In this document: one piece after another, positions 1-7,487 of the stretch
How the letters are laid out: each line of letters begins with the position of its first letter
How positions within the stretch are numbered: the stretch's first letter is position 1
Origin: Sphingobacterium multivorum
GTDB lineage: Bacteria; Bacteroidota; Bacteroidia; Sphingobacteriales; Sphingobacteriaceae
DNA length: 64,000 nucleotides
Assembly: GCF_900457465.1 (NCBI RefSeq)
Contig: NZ_UAUU01000002.1
Coordinates: forward strand, 930,001 to 994,000
Direction of reading: 5' to 3'
Position numbers and translations under genes: made by a program
Notes under the pieces: generated by a model
The model's input: the letters and a program-made list of their open reading frames with translations, nothing else
The model's database searches: none
What the model was told of the DNA's origin: nothing

Positions 1-726
1 TAGGTAGCCCTTTGAATTGGAAGGATCTTTTAATAATCCCAATTCATTAGCAACCTTCTCAAATGCTTTTTGTTCTTCCGTAAAAAAGCCATATTTCTTG
101 CGATGATGGCTTTTCTTGAGGTGGCCATCAATTGCCAGACAGGGGTATTTTACAATGGAAGCCAGGGAAGTATAGGTCAATGCAAAACCTTTGGGATCCT
201 TTCCTTGAAAGGCATGTGTCAGAATCCGTAGCGCATTGGCATTTCCTTCAAAGTGGGTCAGATCGGCCCATTCTTCGGCTGTTACCTGCTCTTGGTATTT
301 ACGTCCATCGCCATCTGTGAAATATGTGGAAATAGCGGATTCACCAGAGTGACCAAAGGCCGGGTTGCCCAGGTCATGTGACAAACATGCCGCAGAGATA
401 ATATTTCCTACTTCTTGCAAAAAAGGGTAATCATTATCCAGGTTTGGATTTTCCTCTTTCAACTGTGCATAAAACATACGTCCCAAAGAGCGTCCTACAC
501 TGGCAACTTCTAAACTATGTGTCAACCTATTGTGCACGAATACAGCGCCAGGAAGTGGAAAAACCTGCGTTTTATTCTGTAATCTCCGAAATGGGGATGA
601 AAAGATCAAACGATCATAATCCCGTTGAAATTCCGATCGGGCCACCAGGTAACTATCTACGCTCCGATCTTCGTAACCCCAGCGCTTTGCAGAGAGCAAA
701 TCTTTCCAATTCATTTTTTCAGACAT
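1..726 (-). CDS. dgt: dGTPase / dNTP triphosphohydrolase (partial, C-terminus off window)
   Basis: The first 242 codons of an HD-superfamily deoxynucleoside triphosphate triphosphohydrolase are read leftward from ATG at 724-726 and run off the left edge without a stop. The family hydrolyses dGTP and other dNTPs to nucleoside plus triphosphate, adjusting dNTP pools. Visible motifs are FRRLQNKTQVF near residue 35, the first metal histidine in RLTHSLEVASVGRSLG, and the HD pair in ACLSHDLGNPAFGHSGE, followed by THFEGNANALRIL, all in the expected order. The start lies only four bases after a TAAGTTTG promoter element, so the mRNA may be nearly leaderless. The family assignment is firm; substrate range is not visible. 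Confidence 0.9.
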   Translation of the reverse strand, partial: MSEKMNWKDLLSAKRWGYEDRSVDSYLVARSEFQRDYDRLIFSSPFRRLQNKTQVFPLPGAVFVHNRLTHSLEVASVGRSLGRMFYAQLKEENPNLDNDYPFLQEVGNIISAACLSHDLGNPAFGHSGESAISTYFTDGDGRKYQEQVTAEEWADLTHFEGNANALRILTHAFQGKDPKGFALTYTSLASIVKYPCLAIDGHLKKSHHRKKYGFFTEEQKAFEKVANELGLLKDPSNSKGYL

Positions 727-730
727 AGCG

Positions 731-761
731 CAAACTTAGATAAATTTGCCTTTAAATACAA
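731..761 (-). promoter_or_regulatory. dgt promoter (TTG-N20-TAAGTTTG)
   Basis: On the minus strand TAAGTTTG (plus 731-738) matches the Bacteroidota -7 consensus TAnnTTTG, with TTG (plus 759-761) 20 bases upstream. The dgt ATG at 726 follows within four bases of the element, so transcription should start at or next to the start codon. This is pattern-based inference. Confidence 0.5.
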
Positions 762-1041
762 TTATAATCATAGGAGACCGGCTCAGAAATTCCCCGAATG
801 ACTGTGCACATATCCCTATATTTTACTGCTGTTATTTACCTGTTCAGGAGTCATTTTTGCAACAGTATCCTGGATTGCATTTCAAAATGACAAATTTTAC
901 AAACAGCTGTTGTCAAAGTCATTTTTATACTGGTTATATTCTGTATCTTTAACCTAAATACCAATAGGGATTCATCATGACGAAATATCAAACACTTATT
1001 CCAAACATTTTGAAGGTACAATTGACGGCAAAAACACGCAT

Positions 1042-2034
1042 TTGCTCTTATTAAAAAACGAAGGGGGCATGCAAGTACTCTTAACGGACTACGGTGCGCG
1101 TATTGTCAGCATTTTGGTACCTGATAACAAGGGAAATTTGGTGGATGTTGCACTGGGCTTCGATTCCATTCAGGCCTACCTGGATTCTGATGAGAAATAC
1201 CATGGCTGCACAGCGGGGCGTTTCGCCAATCGCATTGCTGAAGGCAAATTTGAAATAAACGGAAAACACTATACGCTTCCGCAAAACAATGGCAATAATT
1301 GTCTTCATGGTGGTATTTCGGGCTTTCATGATAAGGTTTGGGACAGAAGGGTCACTTATCAATCGCACGTCGAATTTTATTATGTTTCCCAAGATGGTGA
1401 AGAAGGATTTCCAGGGAATCTAAAAGTTATGGTTTCTTATACCCTAACCAGAAATAACGAGATTATTATCAAATATCATGCGCAATCGGATGCCGATACG
1501 CACGTCAACCTGACCAATCATACGTACTTCAATCTGGATGGGGAAGGCAGTGGCGACGTATTGCAGCAGATCCTTCAGATCAATTCAGATAAAGTCTTAT
1601 TTGTAGACGACAACCAGATACCGAATGCAATAGTACCTGTGGAGGGCACCGCCTTCGACTTCCGCATACCCAAACCTATTGTGCAAGATATTACTGCAAA
1701 TAACGAACAATTGATCGCTGCCAAAGGATATGATCATTGTTATGTCAACAACCAGCCTATTTCGCAGCCTTGTGCAACAGTCTATTCTAAAAACACGGGC
1801 ATTCAGCTGGATGTCTTTACAACGGAGCCGGGCGTACAACTCTATACAGCAAACTGGATGACCGGAAATGATTTTGGCAAAAGAGGTTACAAGTATCTTC
1901 CTTATGCCGGATTCTGTCTGGAAACTCAGCATTTTCCGGATACACCCAATCAAGCGGAATTTCCTTCAACTTTGTTAAAAGCAGGCGAATCATTCGACTC
2001 CGAGACACATTTTAAGTTCTCCATAAAAAAATAA
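1042..2034 (+). CDS. galM: Aldose 1-epimerase (galactose mutarotase), 5' end frameshifted
   Basis: Interconverts alpha and beta anomers of hexoses, usually feeding the Leloir galactose pathway. The catalytic histidine motif NLTNHTYFNLDG and the C-terminal glutamate motif GFCLETQHFPDTPN are both present, so the enzyme core is intact. The frame opens at 1042 with TTG, but coding clearly begins earlier: in the same frame, 991-1041 reads NTYSKHFEGTIDGKNTH, which is typical GalM N-terminus. The only good ATG (977) is one base out of frame. A missing A in the AAA run at 983-985 would give MTKISNTYSKHFEG and repair it, so either the assembly lost a base or the gene has a real 5' lesion. The gene stands alone and ends in a strong hairpin. 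Confidence 0.85.
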   Translation: MLLLKNEGGMQVLLTDYGARIVSILVPDNKGNLVDVALGFDSIQAYLDSDEKYHGCTAGRFANRIAEGKFEINGKHYTLPQNNGNNCLHGGISGFHDKVWDRRVTYQSHVEFYYVSQDGEEGFPGNLKVMVSYTLTRNNEIIIKYHAQSDADTHVNLTNHTYFNLDGEGSGDVLQQILQINSDKVLFVDDNQIPNAIVPVEGTAFDFRIPKPIVQDITANNEQLIAAKGYDHCYVNNQPISQPCATVYSKNTGIQLDVFTTEPGVQLYTANWMTGNDFGKRGYKYLPYAGFCLETQHFPDTPNQAEFPSTLLKAGESFDSETHFKFSIKK

Positions 2035-2040
2035 GAACAT

Positions 2041-2076
2041 AAAACGGCCGATAAGCACATGCTTACCGGCCGTTTT
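2041..2076. terminator. Bidirectional terminator, galM / argH
   Basis: AAAACGGCCG at the left pairs with CGGCCGTTTT at the right, extended inward by a near-perfect stem closing on a small loop. T and A runs flank both sides. It lies between convergent galM and argH and can serve both. Confidence 0.85.
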
Positions 2077-2131
2077 ATGTTGATGTGCTATTTCCTCTGT
2101 AGGGCTACAGCATATTTTTTATTTTAAAAGG

Positions 2132-3451
2132 TCATCCAATGCTGATTCGACTTTTTTCAAAACCAAAAGTTGCTTTGACCTCACCGAACATCCGTTGAAT
2201 CTGATCATTGCAGAGATTTCCAATACTTCCTTCATGGGTATGATTTACCTCTTTTGATGGCTTGAAGCGCCCTTCATCAATATCAATCCCGATAGTCCTG
2301 TAAGCCTCGCGGAAAGGAACTCCTTTCAGAACTTCATTGTTCACGACTTCAACAGAGAACAAATAATCGTATTTTGGATCGTCCAGGATATTGTCTTTAA
2401 CAGAAATGTTTTCCAACATGAAAGTTGCGATTTCAAGACATTCATTGAGCGATTTAAACGCCGGGAATAAATTTTCCTTTAACAACTGAAGATCTCTATG
2501 GTAACCCGATGGCAGGTTGGTCGTCATCAGCGCAATTTCATTTGGCAAGGCCTGTATCTTATTACAACGTGAACGGATCAACTCAAAGACATCGGGATTT
2601 TTCTTGTGTGGCATGATGCTCGATCCCGTAGTCAAATGTGCCGGAAAAGAGATAAAGCCAAAATTTTGGTTGATATATAGACATACATCCATTGCAAACT
2701 TGGCCAACGTCGCCGCGATGGAACTCATGCCCTGTGCCAAGATACGTTCGGTTTTACCTCTACCCATCTGAGCATAAACCACATTGTAATTGAGGTCTTC
2801 AAATCCTAACAATTGCGTCGTCATCGTTCTATTCAATGGAAAGGATGATCCATACCCTGCAGCAGATCCTAAAGGATTCTTATTACAAACCTTCCATGCT
2901 GCACGCATCATCTCCAGATCATCCACAAGACTTTCGGCGTAAGCACCAAACCATAATCCAAACGATGAAGGCATGGCAATCTGCAAGTGCGTGTATCCAG
3001 GGATCAGAATATGCTTATACCGCTCGCTGAGTTGGATCAATTCATTAAAAAGAGCCTCCGTATTCTGGATGATATGCTGAATCTCTGAGCGGAAGTATAA
3101 TTTTAGATCGACCAAAACCTGGTCGTTACGGGATCTGCCGGAGTGAATTTTTTTACCAGCCTCTCCAATACGCTGTGTAAGCAACATTTCAACCTGCGAA
3201 TGCACATCTTCTACCGAGTCTTCAATACGAAAGTCACCGGCTAAAATTTCTTTATAGATATTTTTCAGTTCTTTTTGTACAAGCGCTAGATCCTCATCGG
3301 TCATCAGGTTTATGCTATTCAACATGCGTGTATGGGCCAATGAACCCAAAACATCCGCAGCAGCAAGTTGCAGGTCCATTACGCGGTCATTGCCCACTGT
3401 AAACGATTCTACAAAAGAATCGACATCTATATTTTTTTGCCAGATTTTCAT
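2132..3451 (-). CDS. argH: Argininosuccinate lyase
   Basis: Splits argininosuccinate into arginine and fumarate, the last step of arginine synthesis, in the cytoplasm. The fumarase/aspartase superfamily signature GSSIMPHKKNPD is seen around residue 275, with SGRSRNDQV near residue 105 and GYTHLQIAMPSS near 150, in the family order. At 439 residues it is close to the usual length. It is separated by about 20 kb from the other arginine genes in the window (argC, argG and a GNAT gene), so the pathway is split here. A promoter element lies about 100 bases upstream; no arginine-rich leader was found in front of this gene. Confidence 0.96.
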   Translation of the reverse strand: MKIWQKNIDVDSFVESFTVGNDRVMDLQLAAADVLGSLAHTRMLNSINLMTDEDLALVQKELKNIYKEILAGDFRIEDSVEDVHSQVEMLLTQRIGEAGKKIHSGRSRNDQVLVDLKLYFRSEIQHIIQNTEALFNELIQLSERYKHILIPGYTHLQIAMPSSFGLWFGAYAESLVDDLEMMRAAWKVCNKNPLGSAAGYGSSFPLNRTMTTQLLGFEDLNYNVVYAQMGRGKTERILAQGMSSIAATLAKFAMDVCLYINQNFGFISFPAHLTTGSSIMPHKKNPDVFELIRSRCNKIQALPNEIALMTTNLPSGYHRDLQLLKENLFPAFKSLNECLEIATFMLENISVKDNILDDPKYDYLFSVEVVNNEVLKGVPFREAYRTIGIDIDEGRFKPSKEVNHTHEGSIGNLCNDQIQRMFGEVKATFGFEKSRISIG

Positions 3452-3547
3452 TCGTATAATTTCTTTTTGATCCTGTTATTTTCAAAAGCCTTTGGTCGGT
3501 TTAGTGTTGATTGAAGCTTCTGATAATTCTATCACATACAATTTTTA

Positions 3548-3579
3548 CAAAAATACCAATTGCAAATGGTTATATCAAT
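3548..3579 (-). promoter_or_regulatory. argH promoter (ATTG-N20-TATTTTTG)
   Basis: The minus strand carries TATTTTTG (plus 3548-3555), a match to TAnnTTTG, and ATTG (plus 3576-3579) 20 bases upstream. It predicts a leader of roughly 90 bases before argH. Confidence 0.5.
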
Positions 3580-3736
3580 GCAAAGATTGCATACATTTTG
3601 CTCAGAAAATTGGATGAAAAACAAAAAATCAGGTGGAAAAAAAAGACTGTTACAAAAAAAATAAAATGTTAAAAGTTTGTTAAATCGCGATAAACACACA
3701 TTATAAGTAACCACTCACTTTATTTTTAAAAGTTAT

Positions 3737-3767
3737 TTTGTCAGTTTTTTAAGTATTCCTATGTTTG
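3737..3767 (+). promoter_or_regulatory. Strong consensus promoter of a putative small RNA
   Basis: TTTG at 3737-3740, a 19-base spacer and TATGTTTG at 3760-3767 form a full match to the Bacteroidota housekeeping promoter TTTG-N19-21-TAnnTTTG. Transcription would start near 3773. No conventional gene follows for about 260 bases, which is why it stands out. Confidence 0.65.
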
Positions 3768-3772
3768 TAGTG

Positions 3773-3946
3773 TAAGGGAGATGAAAAAATAGAAGATGGT
3801 AAGGTTAGTAAATACTTACCGCTTTAAATACACCGAAATTTCAAACCAAATATGATAGACCCCAAAGTCTTAAAACTTGAAAGAAATTACCTAACCAATT
3901 GTGAATCGAAATTTAAAGGCACGTCAAACCAAGATGTGCCTTTTTT
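3773..3946 (+). ncRNA. Candidate small RNA of about 170 nt
   Basis: The segment begins just after a full-consensus promoter and ends in a GGCAC/GTGCC hairpin with a T run (3915-3946). Internal structure includes GGTAAG/CTTACC around a small loop near 3799-3822 and a possible long-range pairing of AAATTTC with GAAATTT. A 40-codon ORF starts at ATG 3852 (MIDPKVLKLERNYLTNCESK...) but crosses the terminator stem, so a structural RNA is favoured over a protein. It does not match a tRNA or rRNA. Whether it is a known class such as 6S-like RNA cannot be decided by eye. Confidence 0.45.
3915..3946 (+). terminator. Terminator of the putative small RNA
   Basis: AAAGGCAC (3915-3922) pairs with GTGCCTTT (3936-3943), and six T's run from 3941. 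It lies upstream of the rbfA promoter, so it ends a transcript that starts within the argH-rbfA gap. Confidence 0.7.
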
Positions 3947-3962
3947 CTTATGTCGAGTCAAG

Positions 3963-3995
3963 TTTCTCTTTTAATTGAAATTTTGGCTATTTTTG
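3963..3995 (+). promoter_or_regulatory. rbfA promoter, near-identical to the nth promoter
   Basis: TTTC (3963-3966), a 21-base spacer ending GAAATTTTGGC, then TATTTTTG (3988-3995). The 33-base block matches 31503-31535 upstream of nth at 29 of 33 positions. The predicted transcript start near 4002 leaves about 33 bases before the rbfA ATG. Confidence 0.5.
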
Positions 3996-4034
3996 TTTAA
4001 CATAATTGAGAATATTCAACATAAAACGTATACG

Positions 4035-4406
4035 ATGGGAACAGAAAGCAAGAGACAGCAACGTTTTGCTGGGGTGATTCAACAGGATTTAGCAGCATTA
4101 TTTCAACGCGAAGGTAATTCATGGGCTCCTGGAGCGTTTATCACGGTTACACGGGTTCGTGTTACACCTGATTTGGCAATTGCCCGTGTTTACATAAGCT
4201 TTTTGAACACAAAAACGGCACAGGAAAATATGAAGTCCATTCGTTCCAAAACATCTGAAATACGCTACAAACTGGGAGCAAAAATTAAGAACCAGGTAAA
4301 GATTGTTCCTCAATTGGAGTTCTTCCTCGATGATACCAACGAATATGTTGAACACATGGACAAACTATTTGACGAGATCGGCAAAGAACCGCGTCAGCCA
4401 GAATAA
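4035..4406 (+). CDS. rbfA: 30S ribosome-binding factor RbfA
   Basis: RbfA binds the pre-30S subunit and helps mature the 5' end of 16S rRNA, notably in cold adaptation. The KH-like fold is recognisable: ESKRQQRFAGVIQQDLAALF at the N-terminus, VTRVRVTPDLAIARVYISFL in the middle, and the VPQLEFFLDDTNEYVEHMDKL segment at the end. The frame is open back to 3975, but ATG 4035 is preferred because the protein then begins MGTESKRQQ, has the usual size (123 residues), and follows the predicted promoter. It heads a compact rightward cluster with aat and two further genes. Confidence 0.92.
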   Translation: MGTESKRQQRFAGVIQQDLAALFQREGNSWAPGAFITVTRVRVTPDLAIARVYISFLNTKTAQENMKSIRSKTSEIRYKLGAKIKNQVKIVPQLEFFLDDTNEYVEHMDKLFDEIGKEPRQPE

Positions 4407-4435
4407 TGCTATCTATCGCAGCCTGTTAAACAACC

Positions 4436-5083
4436 ATGGTATTTGAACTGGATAGGAACAGACTGGAGTTTCCACACCCAAGTTATGCAGAAGAAGATGG
4501 TTTACTCGCCGTAGGTGGAGATCTTTCGCCAGATCGTTTGCTACTGGCCTATAGTAACGGAATTTTCCCCTGGTTCAGTGATGACAGCCCTATACTTTGG
4601 TATGCCCCAGACCCCAGATTTGTGATCGATCCCTCCAAGGTCAAGATCAGCAAAAGCATGGCGAGTGTACTCCGGAAAAAAACATTTTCCTTATCGATAG
4701 ACCGCAGCTTTAAAGAAGTCATTCAGCTTTGCGCGACTATCAATAGAAAAGATCAGGCTGGAACCTGGATAACCCAGGGCATGATCCAAGCATATAGTAA
4801 ACTTGCGGAGCTAGGTTATGCACATTCGGTGGAAGTATGGCAAGGTGGTATACTCATTGGCGGGCTTTATGGCGTGTTAATCAATGGTGTCTTTTGTGGA
4901 GAAAGCATGTTTTCAAAAGTCCCCAACGCTTCGAAAGCGGCCCTGATTTATCTCGCCCAAGAAATTGAACTACGTTTAATTGATTGCCAATTTCACACGG
5001 ATCATTTGAAAAGCATGGGCGGTGAATACCTTTCCTTGACAGATTATTTAGCAAAAATAACAAAAGACCAAAGACATGAGTAG
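4436..5083 (+). CDS. aat: Leucyl/phenylalanyl-tRNA-protein transferase
   Basis: Transfers Leu or Phe from aminoacyl-tRNA to N-terminal Arg or Lys of proteins, creating N-degrons for ClpS/ClpAP. Family hallmarks are FPHPSYAEEDGLLAVGGDLS near residue 13, the YSNGIFPWF and WYAPDPRFVI blocks near 40-60, and GGLYGVLINGVFCGESMFS near 140 followed by NASKAAL. The 215-residue length is normal. Its last eight bases overlap the next gene, which indicates translational coupling. Starts 29 bases after rbfA. Confidence 0.95.
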   Translation: MVFELDRNRLEFPHPSYAEEDGLLAVGGDLSPDRLLLAYSNGIFPWFSDDSPILWYAPDPRFVIDPSKVKISKSMASVLRKKTFSLSIDRSFKEVIQLCATINRKDQAGTWITQGMIQAYSKLAELGYAHSVEVWQGGILIGGLYGVLINGVFCGESMFSKVPNASKAALIYLAQEIELRLIDCQFHTDHLKSMGGEYLSLTDYLAKITKDQRHE

Positions 5084-6164
5084 TCCCTATCGTAAACATT
5101 TTGACATCGCTTCAGCCGTAACTTACCTCACGACACCAGGATCCGGCTTACTTTCACGTGAAACAAAGGCTTGGCGCTCCAAAAGAGACCAAGATTTCTT
5201 TGACGCGAACAGTACCTTACGCGAACAGCAAGGTGCAACTTTAGATGCCTGTCGGGATACGCTCGGTAAATTCTTTAATTGCCCTTCCCAAAATGTGTTC
5301 TTATCAAGTTGTTTTTCCTTTGCCTTCAATGCGCTATTGGCAGGTTTACCGAAAAAATCGAAAGTGCTGCTATTGGACAATGATTATCCTTCGGTTAATT
5401 TTCCTACAATTATAAGCGGTTTTGAACATCAATTTGTCAGGATGGACGAACAGCTGGAAACGAATTTATTGGACACAATAGCAACATTTAAACCAGATGT
5501 CCTTATTCTTTCCATTGTTCAATATATTTCGGGATTAAAAATAGACCTATCTTTCATACAGGAATTGAAGCATCAGCATCCCGACTTGTTGATTGTAGGC
5601 GACGGCACCCAGTTTTTGGGAACAGATCTTTTTGATTTTACGCTTTCGGGCTTTGACGCCGTATTATCCAGTGGATACAAATGGCTTATGGCTGGCTTCG
5701 GCAATGGTTTTGTTCTCTTAAGTGACAAACTCAAAGCGATACTTTATGCGGATATCCAAAAAAATTACAGCTTCCTCAACAACCAATGGATGAATAAATC
5801 TGTGGTACAACTTTGTTTTGAACCAGGGCATCTGGACACCCTATCGCACGGAACGCTACAGCAGTCCCTTCTTCAATTGGAGGAATGGGGATTTTCCGAA
5901 ACAGTGGCCTATACCCAAAAGTTAATTGCAGATGCCCGCGCTGAACTTGCCGACCGTAAACTGTTATTGGACAGCATCATCAATAGACGTCCGCAGAGCA
6001 ATATTTTCAATATTCAGATCAACCCCGACAATTATCAGACCCTCCTGGATGAGGGCATAAAATGCTTTCCCCGAGGATCGGGGATCCGTGTTGGATTTCA
6101 TTTATACAATGATCACTCGGATCTTGAGAAGCTATTATATATTATCGACACAAAAGTAAAGTAA
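5076..6164 (+). CDS. Class V aminotransferase-fold PLP enzyme
   Basis: A 362-residue pyridoxal-phosphate enzyme of the class V (cysteine desulfurase/kynureninase-like) fold type I group. The PLP-binding aspartate is in LIVGDGTQFLGTD and the Schiff-base lysine in LSSGYKWLMAGFGNGF, in proper order. There is no recognisable active-site cysteine loop of an IscS/SufS desulfurase, so desulfurase activity is not assumed; the substrate is unknown. The start overlaps the end of aat by eight bases and DUF2027 follows two bases after the stop, so the three genes are probably one transcript. Function within that operon is not apparent. Confidence 0.8.
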   Translation: MSSPYRKHFDIASAVTYLTTPGSGLLSRETKAWRSKRDQDFFDANSTLREQQGATLDACRDTLGKFFNCPSQNVFLSSCFSFAFNALLAGLPKKSKVLLLDNDYPSVNFPTIISGFEHQFVRMDEQLETNLLDTIATFKPDVLILSIVQYISGLKIDLSFIQELKHQHPDLLIVGDGTQFLGTDLFDFTLSGFDAVLSSGYKWLMAGFGNGFVLLSDKLKAILYADIQKNYSFLNNQWMNKSVVQLCFEPGHLDTLSHGTLQQSLLQLEEWGFSETVAYTQKLIADARAELADRKLLLDSIINRRPQSNIFNIQINPDNYQTLLDEGIKCFPRGSGIRVGFHLYNDHSDLEKLLYIIDTKVK

Positions 6165-6166
6165 AC

Positions 6167-6817
6167 ATGAAATTTAGAATAGGCGACTTAGTACGGTTTG
6201 TCGATGAGCCCATTGAGGGGCATATCACATCCATGCAGCCCAACGATATTGTAGGCGTTACAGATGACACTGGTTTTGAGATTCCGGTGCCCATGGATAA
6301 AATCACCCTCGTCTTCGGTAATATGCGTCGAGCAGATGATGAACTTGACCAGCATGCGACACCACTGACACCACATCGATTTATCGAAAAAGGAATACTT
6401 TTGGCAATTTCGGGAGACCACAAAGATGGACTTGCCAAATTACATATCATCAATGAAACGAGTTTTGAGCTCCTAGTGTCCGTAGCTGAAGCTACAGCGA
6501 ATAAAGTGAAAGGTATTTTCAGCAATAAAATACCGCCACACGATTCGATGCAGTTTTATACAGGCAACTTTGCAAATGTTGGGAAATGGCCTACCTTCCG
6601 TTTTCAGATCATACGGCATAGTGCCAGTTTGCAGGAACTGACCTCACCAATCAACAGAGAACAGCGTGTACGTCCTGTAGATCTTACTAATCCAAAAGTC
6701 CTGAACGAAATTTTGGATGAAAAAATATGGTCCTACGAACTGGATAAGATTGAAGAGGATTTAGGACTGGACAAGTTGAAAAATCATTTCATACCACATC
6801 GTCCAAATAAAAAATAA
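6167..6817 (+). CDS. DUF2027-type protein lacking the Smr domain
   Basis: The first 55 residues (MKFRIGDLVRFVDEPIEGHI...GFEIPVPMDKITLVFG) resemble the N-terminal SH3-like DUF2027 domain that Bacteroidota attach to a C-terminal Smr nuclease-like domain. The middle section fits the rest of DUF2027. Here the protein ends at 216 residues after LGLDKLKNHFIPHRPNKK, with none of the expected Smr motifs (DLH, HGxG). The stop codon sits inside the terminator stem, so the short form appears to be natural rather than interrupted. Role unknown; family assignment is by pattern only. Confidence 0.65.
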   Translation: MKFRIGDLVRFVDEPIEGHITSMQPNDIVGVTDDTGFEIPVPMDKITLVFGNMRRADDELDQHATPLTPHRFIEKGILLAISGDHKDGLAKLHIINETSFELLVSVAEATANKVKGIFSNKIPPHDSMQFYTGNFANVGKWPTFRFQIIRHSASLQELTSPINREQRVRPVDLTNPKVLNEILDEKIWSYELDKIEEDLGLDKLKNHFIPHRPNKK

Positions 6818-6848
6818 GCTAGATGAATTTGATCTAGCTTATTTTTTA
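6813..6848. terminator. Terminator, DUF2027 gene / 6868 gene
   Basis: AATAAGCTAGAT (6813-6824) and ATCTAGCTTATT (6832-6843) are perfect 12-base arms around a 7-base loop, followed by T's. The preceding A's allow it to act on the convergent gene too. Confidence 0.9.
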
Positions 6849-6867
6849 TATACCAAACGGCTTTATT

Positions 6868-7266
6868 TTATTCAGCTGTCGCAGAAACCTTCCTGGTGCT
6901 CAACAATAATAATACGATGCCGACCAAATAGACAATCCAGCCCCAGCGCATGTGCAGGGATTTAGAAAGCAATTTATCGGCAAATCCCCAGCCGAAATAA
7001 TTATTGATCTTAAACCAGACCGCTGTTATACTCAACAGGTACCAACAGGCGGCCACTCGGGTCATCCACTGATAAGCTCGAACCGCACGGACAAAAAACA
7101 AGAGGGCAGTCACCCCGAGAATAAGTAATGTGATAAAGAACAAATAGGCATCTACCTGATATAAATTCCAATTTCCCTTAATAGGCACTTTTAAGAATGG
7201 TGTCATGCTGGACAAAAAAGAAATGACTAGTCCAACAATGGCAAAATATTTTTTGATAATAATCAT
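6868..7266 (-). CDS. Four-helix membrane protein of unknown function
   Basis: A 132-residue hydrophobic protein with about four predicted membrane segments: residues 5-25, 42-62, 70-88 and 108-126. The motif SKSLHMRWGWIVYLVGIVLLLL precedes a short basic tail (positions quoted in part only). No family was recognised. It faces the DUF2027 gene across a shared terminator and diverges from the 7488 gene. Confidence 0.55.
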   Translation of the reverse strand: MIIIKKYFAIVGLVISFLSSMTPFLKVPIKGNWNLYQVDAYLFFITLLILGVTALLFFVRAVRAYQWMTRVAACWYLLSITAVWFKINNYFGWGFADKLLSKSLHMRWGWIVYLVGIVLLLLSTRKVSATAE

Positions 7267-7487
7267 GGTTCAAATTACTTTAAAATTGCTACGAATATAA
7301 GTTGAATATTGACACATATATAACTTGTATTTCACTTTTTGAAAAATTATTCTATTTTTAAGCGCAATTAACACTTAGAACAAATAAAAAACAAGACTAA
7401 TCCAAAGATCATCAATCATTTAAATCTGGTTTTCACTTGTTTAAAAGAGATGAATATAATTTTTAGCATTTAAGCCGAATAATAAAC

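Noticed and set aside
746..952. 68-codon ORF between dgt and galM
   Set aside because: Low-complexity composition with no family-like pattern; it lies in the promoter region of two divergent genes.
3852..3974. 40-codon ORF inside the putative small RNA
   Set aside because: It reads through the terminator stem and into the rbfA promoter, so it is unlikely to be translated as a whole.
3975..4034. Longer rbfA start with a hydrophobic N-terminus
   Set aside because: The extension overlaps the promoter element and the family begins at the 4035 methionine.
5076..6164. Cysteine desulfurase (SufS/IscS) for the class V enzyme
   Set aside because: The catalytic-cysteine loop is not visible and the gene is not near Fe-S assembly genes.
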